Assembly: GCA_001618615.1 (NCBI GenBank)
Contig: LKHB01000057.1
Span: 1 to 64,000, forward strand
Origin: Fermentibacter danicus
GTDB taxonomy: Bacteria; Fermentibacterota; Fermentibacteria; Fermentibacterales; Fermentibacteraceae
Reading direction: 5' to 3'
DNA: 64,000 nt
The position numbers and the translations under genes were made by a program. Numbering within the stretch: position 1 is the first letter of the stretch; every line of letters begins with the position of its first letter. The notes below the pieces were generated by a model. That model saw only the letters and a program-made list of their open reading frames with translations. It did not search any database and was not told where the DNA came from. Of this stretch, positions 11,595 through 19,988 are shown one piece after another.

Positions 11595-14500
11595 GAAGCT
11601 GAAGCTGTGGCACGTTGCCAATGAGCCACGCCCATCTCCGGTTCCGGAGGTGAGCGCCGAGGCGGCTCTTCCGATCGATCTCCTCGATTCCACTCACGCG
11701 GACCCGGCCATGGTGCGCGAACTCTCCGCCCTCCGGGTATTCGACAGGAGTGGCTGGGAACCCGTCTGTTCCGATGTTGCGCTGATAGTTTCAAAGCTGA
11801 GCCCCGCCTCGAGGGAGAGGCTCCTGGAAAGCCTCTCCCTGATATCCTCGCCTCCTCCGGTCGAGCCTGTCCTGGTCAGGAAATGGCTGAGCGCGGTAAA
11901 CGGCCTCCTTCCCTCGTCCTATCCCACGGCCGTGATGGAATTCTTCCAGCTCGCCTGGATGTGGGAACAGCTCCGGACGGTAACCGGCCTCGATCTCGAA
12001 AGAGTGCTGGCCATGTTCTTCCGCGCCCTGAGAGGGGTAGGGGAGGGGCCCAGGTCCGCCCCCATGATCCATTTCCTGCTCCAGCTCGCCGGCCGGTGGC
12101 CGGAGAGATTCTGCTTCTGGCTGGACCGGACGGCTACCGGCGGGCCCGACGTGATACAGGCTCTGAAGATCGCCGAGAGCATGACGAAGGATGCCGCCCC
12201 GTTCGCGAGGGAGACGCTTCTGGATTTCGGAGCGGAGATGGGCTGGAGATTCCTCGACGAGGAATCGATGCCTCTATGGAGAGCGGTCGGAAGGCTCGGG
12301 GAACTCCTTCTCCGAAGGCTCCGCGGCATCGCCGTGCCGGTCCAGTCCATGCATCTCATGGCGGGAGTGCTGGGTCAGATCGAGAAGAGCGCCGAACTCG
12401 ATGCGATAATGACCGAGGTGAGAATACGCGTAGCCGGTTCCATGTTCGGTGAACAGGACAGGGAAGTCATCCAGGAAGCCCTGGATCTCGTTCCTGAAGT
12501 TCACAGGGAGCTGGAAGCTGTAGGAGAGATTGAGCTGATAGTCCAGGTGACGGCGCTGAGGGGGGCCTTCACCAGCCCCAGGCTCGTGGGAGAGGCCCTC
12601 GTGAAGCTGGCTATGCTGGCCGGAGGCGGTTCCCTGGACACCTCCGTCCTGATGACGCTCATCGAGAAGTTCGAGGGCCAGGTTCAGGAGACGCAGGTTC
12701 TCAATGCAGTCGAAGTTCTTTCCGGCATTACGGGTTCCGTTCCGGTCCACCCGGTCGACACCTGGTTCAGGCTCATACGCCTTGTGGGAGCGAGTGGAGA
12801 AGAGACGGATACCTCCAGGGCGCACAAGAACGCCATGGCCAGGGTGCTCGAGGCTCTGGTGATGCAGCCCGAGCCCGGCCCCGGTCTGGACGTCCTCGAA
12901 CAGATACTCACTATTCCCTCCGTCTCCGCACAGGAGGTCTTCCAGGCCGCCGCCCTGCTGCTGCGCACGGATCTTCCGACCGACAAGGCCGGCATCCTCA
13001 GGAAGACCGGCCAGTGCGTGAGACTCCTGTCGCTGATGACGCCGGACGACAGGGACAGGCTCCTCTCCAGCATACCGCCGCAGTGGCTCACAGCTCTTGC
13101 TTCGGAGGAGACTGACTCCTTCCGGACGGTCTGCGACGCCGTCGAAAAGCTCGATTCGCAGGCCAGGATCCCCAGGTTCCTGGACAGGGTGGTGACTCCG
13201 CTGCTGGAGGAGATCTCCGCCCGCGGGGATGTCTTCGAAGAGTACCTCTCGGCCGCGGTCGTCGAGTACAACAGAATGCCCGCCCAGGGCCGCGTCCGCG
13301 ACACCGAGCACGAGCTGCTCAAGAGGCTCTTCAGGGCTGGAGACGGCGCCAAGACCATCGACAACTCGATCTCCGAACTGCTCAAGGTTCCCGGCCTGGA
13401 GGAGGACAGGGTCTCCAGCCTGGTGGAGACCGTCCGGACCCTGTGTTCGGCGTTCTGCCGGCAGGCGGCCTGGCAGGATCCCTCGGACAACACCATGGCC
13501 CAGTTCCTCGAAAAGGGCCTTCCCAGGATAATCACCTCCCTGGTCGACTGCCCCGAGTCTCTGGATACGATCACTCCCTCCAGAATGATGGATCTGGTTC
13601 GTCAGCTCATGCCCTCCAACGCCGCCGGCGACACCGACTCCCAGATCGCCCGCTGGCATACCAGGACAGGAGCCTCCTTCTTCGGACAGGTGCTGCCGAC
13701 CGCGATAGAGATACTCCCGGACGAACCCGGGACACTGGCCTTCTTCGTCGAATCCATCGCCTCCCAGGCCATGAGGTCCGTGCAGGGGCTTCCCGCGGGC
13801 GCGGGGTATCTCAACGAGGTTGCCGGCAGGCTCGAACACATGCTGATAGAATCGTACGCCGCGAAGATCCGTCTTCTCGGAGGCCGGAGGGGGGAGATCA
13901 CCCCCGAGATCCCGGAAGACTGGGCGGCGGAGGTCTACTCGGGCTGGAGCAAGGTACGGGCCTCGGAGGCAGCCCTCCTGAAGGAGGCCACCCAGATATC
14001 GCGCATCCTGACGGGTGACAGGAAGATGCAGCGGGTCTTCATAAACCAGGCGAGGAAGCTGTGGGAGGGCCTGTCCCGGGCCGGACTGCTCGCCCGGCCC
14101 CAGATGCTGCGAAACACCAGGGAGGGCCTGGCGACGATCTCCGATCTCGCCCACGGCGAACTCCTGGAGCTGTTCCGTCTCCACGAGCAGGGGAAGGGAC
14201 TCGTATCGACCCAGGCCTCGGAGAAGGCCGAGCGCCTGTTCGCGAGACGGGCATCGGACCATTCCGGCGACAGTGCGAGCCGGAGCTGGAGGATGGAGGT
14301 CTTCACCCCGCTCGGGAACTGTCTCATAGATCTCCTGCTCCTGGATGGGGCCAGGACACCCGGGCTCGACAACCTGACGGACGGATTCCTGGAGGTTGCG
14401 GAGTTCCTCGGAAACGAGACGGGGGGAGACGAGCTCCTTCTCGCCTTCCAGAGATGCCTTTCCTACGGTTCGTCCGGCATCGGCGAGTCCGGCGTCGCCC

Positions 14501-15177
14501 AGGCCCTCAAGACGGCGGAGAAACAACTCTTCCGGCCCCTGTGGAGGCGCAGGGCCATGAGCAGGATCGAACTCGTCATCGCAGGGCTTGGCAATCGCGA
14601 GAAACTCGTGGACAGTCTTCTCGACAGGATCGCGAGGGAGCCCGGCGTCGTCTCGCAGGTGAGGTTCCTGAGGCAGTTCGGATCGCTGTTCCTGACAATA
14701 GAGGAGGTCATCCTCGAGTTCGAGGACAGGAGACAGGAGCTGGGCGTCAGGGACTGCCTGAACGGTGTGTGGCTCATTTCGGGCACCGGCAGGCGGCCTT
14801 CAGGAGTCGCAGAGGCCGCGAGAGAGGCCTTCGAGGCTGCTTCCGAGGTCTTCAGGAGCATCCGCCGCAGGAAGGGCGAGATCACGGCCATCGAGGCCGA
14901 AGAGATCAGCGCCGAGATGAGACGCCGCTACAGGGACAACGCCGACGTGATGGCGACCCTTCTCAGATGGACGCTCGACCCGGCGAGGGAGGAGCTTCTG
15001 GGTGTACTCGAAGGACACCCCGTCCTGCTGGAGGCGGTGAGCAGGGATACCGAACTGATCCACCTGATGGACGGGCTCTTCAACAAGGAGGGTTTCCTGA
15101 ACGACGTATCAGCGCTCGCAGACGACCCCGAAGCCCTGAAGAACAGGCTGATGCACATGGCGCGTCTTTCGGAGTGA
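11545..15177 (+). CDS. large predicted alpha-helical protein of unknown function
   Basis: 1210 residues. I recognise no domain. There is no signal peptide and no clear membrane segment. The sequence is rich in Leu, Glu and Arg in amphipathic, helix-like stretches throughout, suggesting a cytoplasmic helical-repeat scaffold. I choose ATG 11545 because GAGGGG lies 5 nt upstream; this overlaps gyrA by 50 nt. GTG 11650 is an alternative start. The reading frame is intact over 3.6 kb between gyrA and asparaginase, base composition matches its neighbours, and the asparaginase start is only 4 nt after its stop. It is therefore a real, conserved-looking gene of the gyr operon. Confidence 0.85.
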   Translation: MPGTEQPRNPTAAVLAKKLKLWHVANEPRPSPVPEVSAEAALPIDLLDSTHADPAMVRELSALRVFDRSGWEPVCSDVALIVSKLSPASRERLLESLSLISSPPPVEPVLVRKWLSAVNGLLPSSYPTAVMEFFQLAWMWEQLRTVTGLDLERVLAMFFRALRGVGEGPRSAPMIHFLLQLAGRWPERFCFWLDRTATGGPDVIQALKIAESMTKDAAPFARETLLDFGAEMGWRFLDEESMPLWRAVGRLGELLLRRLRGIAVPVQSMHLMAGVLGQIEKSAELDAIMTEVRIRVAGSMFGEQDREVIQEALDLVPEVHRELEAVGEIELIVQVTALRGAFTSPRLVGEALVKLAMLAGGGSLDTSVLMTLIEKFEGQVQETQVLNAVEVLSGITGSVPVHPVDTWFRLIRLVGASGEETDTSRAHKNAMARVLEALVMQPEPGPGLDVLEQILTIPSVSAQEVFQAAALLLRTDLPTDKAGILRKTGQCVRLLSLMTPDDRDRLLSSIPPQWLTALASEETDSFRTVCDAVEKLDSQARIPRFLDRVVTPLLEEISARGDVFEEYLSAAVVEYNRMPAQGRVRDTEHELLKRLFRAGDGAKTIDNSISELLKVPGLEEDRVSSLVETVRTLCSAFCRQAAWQDPSDNTMAQFLEKGLPRIITSLVDCPESLDTITPSRMMDLVRQLMPSNAAGDTDSQIARWHTRTGASFFGQVLPTAIEILPDEPGTLAFFVESIASQAMRSVQGLPAGAGYLNEVAGRLEHMLIESYAAKIRLLGGRRGEITPEIPEDWAAEVYSGWSKVRASEAALLKEATQISRILTGDRKMQRVFINQARKLWEGLSRAGLLARPQMLRNTREGLATISDLAHGELLELFRLHEQGKGLVSTQASEKAERLFARRASDHSGDSASRSWRMEVFTPLGNCLIDLLLLDGARTPGLDNLTDGFLEVAEFLGNETGGDELLLAFQRCLSYGSSGIGESGVAQALKTAEKQLFRPLWRRRAMSRIELVIAGLGNREKLVDSLLDRIAREPGVVSQVRFLRQFGSLFLTIEEVILEFEDRRQELGVRDCLNGVWLISGTGRRPSGVAEAAREAFEAASEVFRSIRRRKGEITAIEAEEISAEMRRRYRDNADVMATLLRWTLDPAREELLGVLEGHPVLLEAVSRDTELIHLMDGLFNKEGFLNDVSALADDPEALKNRLMHMARLSE

Positions 15178-15181
15178 AGGA

Positions 15182-16177
15182 ATGATGGAAGAGAAGAGAG
15201 CCGCCCTGGTTTCGACCGGGGGTACGATCGAGATGGTCCCGGGCCCCGCAGGATTCCAGATCAGATCGCCGGAGAACGGTCACAACGACGTGCAGTTGAT
15301 CGACTCCGGGCTTCTGCCGGGTTGCGAGGTGGAGCACTTCAAACTCTTCGCCCTGCCGAGCCCCCAGATGACCCCGTCCAGGATGGCCGAACTCTGCAGA
15401 TTCGTCGGGGATCTGAGACGGACGGGCAGATTCGACGGCATCGTGGTGACCCACGGGACGGACACACTGGAGGAGAGCGCCTTTCTCGCCGACATATCCA
15501 TGGGCGAAGGCTGTCCGGTCGTTTTCACCGCCGCCATGAGAAGTTCCGCCGAACTCGGCGTAGACGGCCCCCGGAACATCAGAGCAGCCCTGCTCACGGC
15601 AACATGTCCTGATTTTCATAACTTCGGAGTTGCCGTAGTGCTGAACGACGAGATACACGCAGCCTGCAGGGTGACCAAGACCTACACGAGCAACGTGGGC
15701 AGCTTCGCGTCACCCGGCTACGGTCCCATCGGTTACGTCGACGAGGACAGGGTCTTCCTGGTCAACCGACCATGCTGGAGCCTCAGGCTTCCTCCGGGGG
15801 ATCCGGTTCTGGATGAGAGGGTCGGCCTGGTGAGGACCGCCGCCGGGCTGGGAGCGCGCGAACTCCGCTTCTGCGTGTCCCAGGGCGACAGAGCCGTGGT
15901 GCTGGAGGCCTTCGGCAGGGGAAACGTTCCGCCCGACGTCGCGAACGCAGTGGGAGAAGCTCATGAGGCGGGCGTCCTTGTCGCCGTCGTGAGCCGTTGC
16001 TACGTTGGCAGGGTTCTCGGAGTGTACGGGTATGTGGGAGGAGGTTCCGACCTGGTGGCGAGGGGTGCGATCCTGGCGGGCGACATGCACGGCCACAAGC
16101 TGAGGCTGTTCCTGATGGCCGCACTGGGCGCAGGAATGGGCAGGGAAGAGATCGCAGAACTCATGGAAAGGCTGTGA
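15182..16177 (+). CDS. L-asparaginase (type I/II family, cytoplasmic)
   Basis: Hydrolyses L-asparagine to aspartate and ammonia. It has 331 residues. Both active-site threonine motifs are present: STGGTIEM near the N terminus and VVTHGTDTLEESA (about 91-103), with AAMRSSAELGVDGP following. No signal peptide, so cytoplasmic. ATG 15182 or 15185 are both possible. The C-terminal third (GVLVAVVSRCYVGRV) is typical of the family. A GatD-type amidotransferase role cannot be excluded, but no gatE is adjacent. Confidence 0.85.
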   Translation: MMEEKRAALVSTGGTIEMVPGPAGFQIRSPENGHNDVQLIDSGLLPGCEVEHFKLFALPSPQMTPSRMAELCRFVGDLRRTGRFDGIVVTHGTDTLEESAFLADISMGEGCPVVFTAAMRSSAELGVDGPRNIRAALLTATCPDFHNFGVAVVLNDEIHAACRVTKTYTSNVGSFASPGYGPIGYVDEDRVFLVNRPCWSLRLPPGDPVLDERVGLVRTAAGLGARELRFCVSQGDRAVVLEAFGRGNVPPDVANAVGEAHEAGVLVAVVSRCYVGRVLGVYGYVGGGSDLVARGAILAGDMHGHKLRLFLMAALGAGMGREEIAELMERL

Positions 16178-16179
16178 GA

Positions 16180-16290
16180 ATGCACGCGCCCGCCGCGAAC
16201 CGGGGTTGCGCCGCCCGCACCTGCGGGTGTTCCCTGACGACGGATAATGTCTGCCCGGATCGTAATCCCTGGATGCCGCGGGAGCCGTGA
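16180..16290 (+). CDS. tiny Cys-rich ORF (36 residues), unknown
   Basis: The ATG lies 2 nt after the asparaginase stop, with GGAAAGG 8 nt upstream. The stop directly abuts the ATG of the next gene. The product has Cys at residues 10, 15, 17 and 25 (CAARTCGCSLTTDNVC), a spacing that could bind one metal. Tight packing and a good ribosome binding site favour a gene. The short length and lack of a known family mean it could be chance. Confidence 0.35.
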   Translation: MHAPAANRGCAARTCGCSLTTDNVCPDRNPWMPREP

Positions 16291-16620
16291 ATGGGCGGTA
16301 ACGGAGTAACGATCTCGATAATCCCTCACGGAGGAAGGCCTTCCAGGCAATGGCGGCTCGCCGGCGGGCGGCTCCTCCTCCTGCGGGCCGGAGTCGTTTT
16401 TACTATAGTAATAATCCTTGCCGCGATTGCGATCGTCGCGCTCGGTTTCGTCCGGGGCGTCGGTTCCGGATCGCTCAGGGCGCGCGTCGAGGAGCTGGAG
16501 GACTCCCTGGCTTCCGCCAGGGAGATAGAGGCGCGGCTCGACTCGATCGAGACGGTTCTCGAGGAGATCGGTACCGTCCGTGAGAGGCTCGAGAATATTT
16601 CGGAGCATGCCGGCCAGTGA
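16291..16620 (+). CDS. single-pass membrane coiled-coil protein next to bactofilin
   Basis: 109 residues. A short cytoplasmic N terminus (ISIIPHGGRPSRQWRLAGGR) is followed by one membrane helix (about 30-54) and a coiled coil (about 60-105, RARVEELEDSLASA). This matches the N-terminal part of the M23 peptidases that usually accompany bactofilins, which have IIP then R[FL] then TM then coiled coil. The LytM/M23 catalytic domain is absent and the gene ends cleanly with TGA. It is 27 nt upstream of the bactofilin gene and likely anchors it. Confidence 0.6.
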   Translation: MGGNGVTISIIPHGGRPSRQWRLAGGRLLLLRAGVVFTIVIILAAIAIVALGFVRGVGSGSLRARVEELEDSLASAREIEARLDSIETVLEEIGTVRERLENISEHAGQ

Positions 16621-16647
16621 GGACCGGGTTTTTCCAGGGAGGCTGCC

Positions 16648-17010
16648 ATGGGCCGTGATGATTCATCGCGTTCGTCGTCGATGAACTCGATAGTGGGTTC
16701 CGGGAGCGTGTTCAACGGGACGCTCCGCATGGAAGGGGGCCTGCGCGTCGACGGCACCATAGAAGGGCAGATCGATGTCACCGGCACTCTGACGGTGGGC
16801 CACGACGGGCTGATCCGCGGCGACGTCAGTGCAACCGAGGCGATCATCGGAGGAACCGTCATAGGAACAATCCGTGCGGACAATCAGCTCGAACTCCAGC
16901 ACGGCTCGAGGGTCGAGGGAGACATCTTCACCCGTTCCCTCATCATCGAGGATGGCGTATTCTTTGAGGGGAACTGCCGCATGCGCCCCGAAGGGGAGCA
17001 TGAGGTCTGA
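16648..17010 (+). CDS. bacA: bactofilin (polymer-forming cytoskeletal protein)
   Basis: 120 residues. The bactofilin beta-helix core spans about 13-105 with GSGSVFNGTLRMEGGLRVDG then TIEGQIDV, LTVGHDGLIRGDVSA and VIGTIRADNQLEL. Bactofilins polymerise without nucleotide on the cytoplasmic membrane and place cell-wall enzymes. Short disordered N and C tails are typical. It is probably cotranscribed with the membrane coiled-coil gene before it. Confidence 0.92.
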   Translation: MGRDDSSRSSSMNSIVGSGSVFNGTLRMEGGLRVDGTIEGQIDVTGTLTVGHDGLIRGDVSATEAIIGGTVIGTIRADNQLELQHGSRVEGDIFTRSLIIEDGVFFEGNCRMRPEGEHEV

Positions 17011-17025
17011 CTCGGGAGCCATCGA

Positions 17026-17132
17026 TGTGGAAAATGTGGAAAAGTCCTCCCCGCTGTGTAAAACTAAGTATCTTTTAGATAGACAATATTATGTGTCGTT
17101 AACATAAAGGTGTTTGGCAGGTTGTTTCCACA
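17026..17132. other. DnaA-box cluster with AT-rich stretch upstream of the V-ATPase operon
   Basis: Two head-to-tail TGTGGAAAA 9-mers (17026-17034, 17035-17043) are followed by TGTGTAAAA (17055-17063). All three match TTWTNCACA on the complementary strand. An unusually AT-rich stretch follows (about 17060-17110), then a one-mismatch box GTTTCCACA (17124-17132) in the opposite orientation. The arrangement is origin-like. It could also be a DnaA-titration or DnaA-controlled promoter region. The V-ATPase promoter should also lie here, but no clean -35/-10 pair was found. Confidence 0.5.
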
Positions 17133-17177
17133 AGTGCATGAGGCAGACATGGCACATTGTCGAAAGGCGGAAACGGC

Positions 17178-17495
17178 GTGACAGGATCGCTCGACATCCT
17201 GAAGCAGGCCGAACGCGAGGCCAGGCAGACCGTTGAGGACGCCCGGAGAAAGGCTTCCTCCATCAGGGCTGCGATACCGGGGGAGATTGCCGCTCTCGGT
17301 GAGGAACTGAACCGCAGGGTGGCCGTCGAAACCCGGAAGAGGGAGGAGGCGGTCAGGAGTTCGGTAGATGCCGGGAAGAGCGTTCTCCTCCGGGCATCTG
17401 AGGAGAGGATCGAGCGCCTGCGTTCGATGGAGGAGGAGCTGACCGCCAGGGCCCTGAAGACTCTCTCCGAACTCCTCTCGGTCCGGGAGGGCTGA
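17178..17495 (+). CDS. V-type ATPase peripheral-stalk subunit (G/H, NtpF-like)
   Basis: Short coiled-coil protein (105 residues from GTG 17178, which has AAGGCGG about 10 nt upstream; TTG 17157 would add 7 residues). It has the charged helical pattern of the stalk partner of subunit E (LKQAEREARQTVEDARRKA). Position as first gene before subunit I matches ntpF in the E. hirae operon. Together with E it would form the stator connecting the catalytic head to subunit I. Confidence 0.7.
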   Translation: MTGSLDILKQAEREARQTVEDARRKASSIRAAIPGEIAALGEELNRRVAVETRKREEAVRSSVDAGKSVLLRASEERIERLRSMEEELTARALKTLSELLSVREG

Positions 17496-17496
17496 C

Positions 17497-19536
17497 TTGG
17501 CGATAGACCGCGTCTCGAAGACGAGGGCTATCTGCCACTCCTCGGAGCGTGACGGCCTGCTCGCCATTCTCGAGTCCAGCGGCGGCTTCCACCCGGCCTC
17601 CCCCGACGACTCCCAGGACTGGCTCCTCCCGGCCGGGCTCGATACATCCGCCATCGCGGGCCGGATCGACGAACTCGAGTCGGTCATAGGCTTCCTGCGA
17701 GAGTTCAGGCCGAAGCCCGGCCTTGTGGAGAAGCTCGGCACCGTCCCGAGGAGCATTCCGGCAGACAGGCTGACAGCCCTGCTGCATGACGGGGATCTGC
17801 TCTGGAGCGCGCGGCGGGCATGGCGGCTCGCGATGCTGATTTCCGAACGAAGCGGCGACCTGCAGGAAGCCCGCGAAGAGGAATCCTTCCTGTCGGCCTG
17901 GGCCGATCTGGACATTCTGCCGGAGGAACTCGGCGAGCATGGCTGCGGCTGCGGATCCCTCACGATACACGCGGGGGTCTGCCCTGCCTCGTCGAGGGAG
18001 GCGCTGACAGCCCTGGACGGGTCCGAGCCCCTGGCGGCTGTTCTGGAACTCGTCCCCCCGAACCCTGACGGGACGGCCAGATTCGTCGTGTGCATCCATT
18101 CCGCAGCCTCCGAAGAACTCCGCCAGGAGATATCGAGACTCGGTTTCTCCCCTGTCGACTTCGGGCACAGGAAGGGTCGCGTCTCCGATCTCCTCGAATC
18201 GGAGCGCCGCAGGATCAGAGCCCTCGAGAAGCGAATCACAGAGTTTGAAACGGAGGCCGCCGCCCTCTCGGACCGCCTCCCCGATCTCGAGGAGCTGAGG
18301 GATGCGGCGGGGCTCCTCCTGTCGAGGCTTTCCGCCACTGGGGCAGGTCTTGCGGGGGACAGGCTCTTCACGATACAGGGATGGGTGCGGGACAGGGACT
18401 TCGACAGGCTCGCAGCCTCCGTCTCCGGGCTCGGAGCCGCCCTCCTCGAACGGATAGAACCGGACGAGGACGAAGAGCCGCCCTCGGCCATAACCCAGAG
18501 GGAAGTCTTCGATCCCTACGCCATGTTGACGGAGATGTTCGGCAGCCCCTCCCCCTCGGACCCCGATCCGACTCCTCTCATGGCTCCGTTCTACTCTCTC
18601 TTCCTCGGCATCTGCATCGGTGACGCCGGCTACGGAGCCGTCCTCGCGGCCCTCGCAGGCGCCGGAATCCTTCTGGAGAAAAGGAAGGGCCGCCGTAACA
18701 GGCTGTTCGGCATCCTGTTCCACGGCGGCATCGCCGCGATCCTGGTGGGAACCCTGTTCGGAGGATGGTTCGGAATGGACAGGGCCTCCCTGCCGTCCTT
18801 CATGACCGCGCCGGCCGCCCTGCTGGATTCCCTCGTCCCAGACGGGAGTTCGTACAGCGTCTCGATGCAGTTTCTCTACACGACGATGGCTCTCGGGGTA
18901 GTACAGCTCCTGGCCGGAGTCGTCATCAACTTCGTGAAGCGCTGGCGGAACGGAGAACGAGCGACGGCGGTCCTCGAACAGACCGGCTGGGTGCTGGCCG
19001 CCGTGGGGCTCTTCCCCTGGCTGTTCAACCACTACCTGCTCGAAGGGGTTCTCTATGACAGCACGGGTCCCATGGACGGAATCCTGCTGTTCTGCCTGTT
19101 TGCCGGCGCCGTTCTGATCTTCATAATGGGCGGCCGGGAGGCCAGGGGCTTCGGGAAGGTCGGCCTCGGCATGATGGCCGCCTACGGGATAGTCAACCTT
19201 CTTGCGGACGCCCTCTCCTATTCGCGGCTGTTCGCCCTCTCTCTGTCGGGGGGGATAATCGCCACCGTCGTGAACCAGATATCCCGTATGCTCCCCGGAA
19301 CGGACATCCCTGGATTCGGCCTCCTGATCACGATTCCGGTCCTGGTGTTCGGCCATGTCTTCAACATCGCCATGTCCGTCCTCGGAGGCTTCATCCATAC
19401 CGCAAGGCTGCAGTTCGTCGAGTATTTCGGCAAGTTCTACGAGGGCACGGGGGTCCCGTTCTCTCCCTTGCAATACAAATCCCAGTATGTAAACATTATC
19501 CGTGACAACCAGGATCCCGAAGGGGGTAGCAGGTGA
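17497..19536 (+). CDS. ntpI: V-type ATP synthase subunit I (a subunit)
   Basis: Membrane stator subunit, 679 residues. The N-terminal cytoplasmic half (1-340) has coiled-coil arms (KRITEFETEAAALSDRLPDL). The C-terminal half has about eight membrane segments starting at FYSLFLGICIGDAGYG. The transport-essential Arg is expected in the conserved ADALSYSRLFALSLSGG segment, and LGGFIHTARLQFVEYFGKFYEG closes the protein. The start is TTG 17497 with GGAGGG just upstream. The end overlaps the K-subunit start. Confidence 0.95.
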   Translation: MAIDRVSKTRAICHSSERDGLLAILESSGGFHPASPDDSQDWLLPAGLDTSAIAGRIDELESVIGFLREFRPKPGLVEKLGTVPRSIPADRLTALLHDGDLLWSARRAWRLAMLISERSGDLQEAREEESFLSAWADLDILPEELGEHGCGCGSLTIHAGVCPASSREALTALDGSEPLAAVLELVPPNPDGTARFVVCIHSAASEELRQEISRLGFSPVDFGHRKGRVSDLLESERRRIRALEKRITEFETEAAALSDRLPDLEELRDAAGLLLSRLSATGAGLAGDRLFTIQGWVRDRDFDRLAASVSGLGAALLERIEPDEDEEPPSAITQREVFDPYAMLTEMFGSPSPSDPDPTPLMAPFYSLFLGICIGDAGYGAVLAALAGAGILLEKRKGRRNRLFGILFHGGIAAILVGTLFGGWFGMDRASLPSFMTAPAALLDSLVPDGSSYSVSMQFLYTTMALGVVQLLAGVVINFVKRWRNGERATAVLEQTGWVLAAVGLFPWLFNHYLLEGVLYDSTGPMDGILLFCLFAGAVLIFIMGGREARGFGKVGLGMMAAYGIVNLLADALSYSRLFALSLSGGIIATVVNQISRMLPGTDIPGFGLLITIPVLVFGHVFNIAMSVLGGFIHTARLQFVEYFGKFYEGTGVPFSPLQYKSQYVNIIRDNQDPEGGSR

Positions 19537-19976
19537 ACGAGTTCCTCTCTTACTCCGGGGTTGCCATCGCAGCGGCTCTTGCCGGCATCGGCTCCGCTGT
19601 CGGAGTGGGCATGGTGGGCCAGGCGGCCGCCGGGGTTCTCAGTGTCGATCCCAAGAAGTTCGGCAAGCTCCTCCTCCTCGTCGCTCTTCCCGGCACGCAG
19701 GGCATCTACGGCTTCGTCATCGCATTCCTGCTCCTGCAGAGGATAACCGCTCAGACGACGCTCACGAGTGATTTCGCACTGCAGTCCTTTCTCGCCGGGA
19801 TTCCCGTCGCCCTCACCGGCCTCCTCTCCGCCATACACCAGGCCAAGGTAGGCGTCTCGGGCGTCGCACTGGCGGCGAAGCAGCCTGCGGATGCGACGAA
19901 AGGCCTCATTCTCGCGGTGTTCGTAGAGTTCTACGCCATCCTCGGCTTCCTCGTGTCATTCCTTATGCTCCCGTAG
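19533..19976 (+). CDS. ntpK: V-type ATPase subunit K (rotor ring), Na+-type
   Basis: 147 residues forming two helical hairpins (four membrane helices), as in E. hirae NtpK. The residues equivalent to the NtpK Na+ ligands Leu61, Thr64, Gln65, Gln110 and Glu139 are present: L52, T55 and Q56 in LPGTQGIYG, Q103 in AIHQAKVG, and E132 in VEFYAILG. Only the second hairpin carries a carboxylate. This suggests a Na+-translocating rotor. The start is GTG 19533, overlapping subunit I. Confidence 0.95.
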   Translation: MNEFLSYSGVAIAAALAGIGSAVGVGMVGQAAAGVLSVDPKKFGKLLLLVALPGTQGIYGFVIAFLLLQRITAQTTLTSDFALQSFLAGIPVALTGLLSAIHQAKVGVSGVALAAKQPADATKGLILAVFVEFYAILGFLVSFLMLP

Positions 19977-19988
19977 GGGCTGTAAGGG

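Noticed and set aside
11591..14526. Long open frames antiparallel to the 1210-residue gene
   Set aside because: Shadow frames produced by GC-rich codon usage. The plus-strand frame is continuous and has a ribosome binding site.
15182..16177. Glu-tRNA(Gln) amidotransferase subunit D (GatD) instead of asparaginase
   Set aside because: No gatE or N-terminal GatD extension. The length and start fit plain asparaginase.
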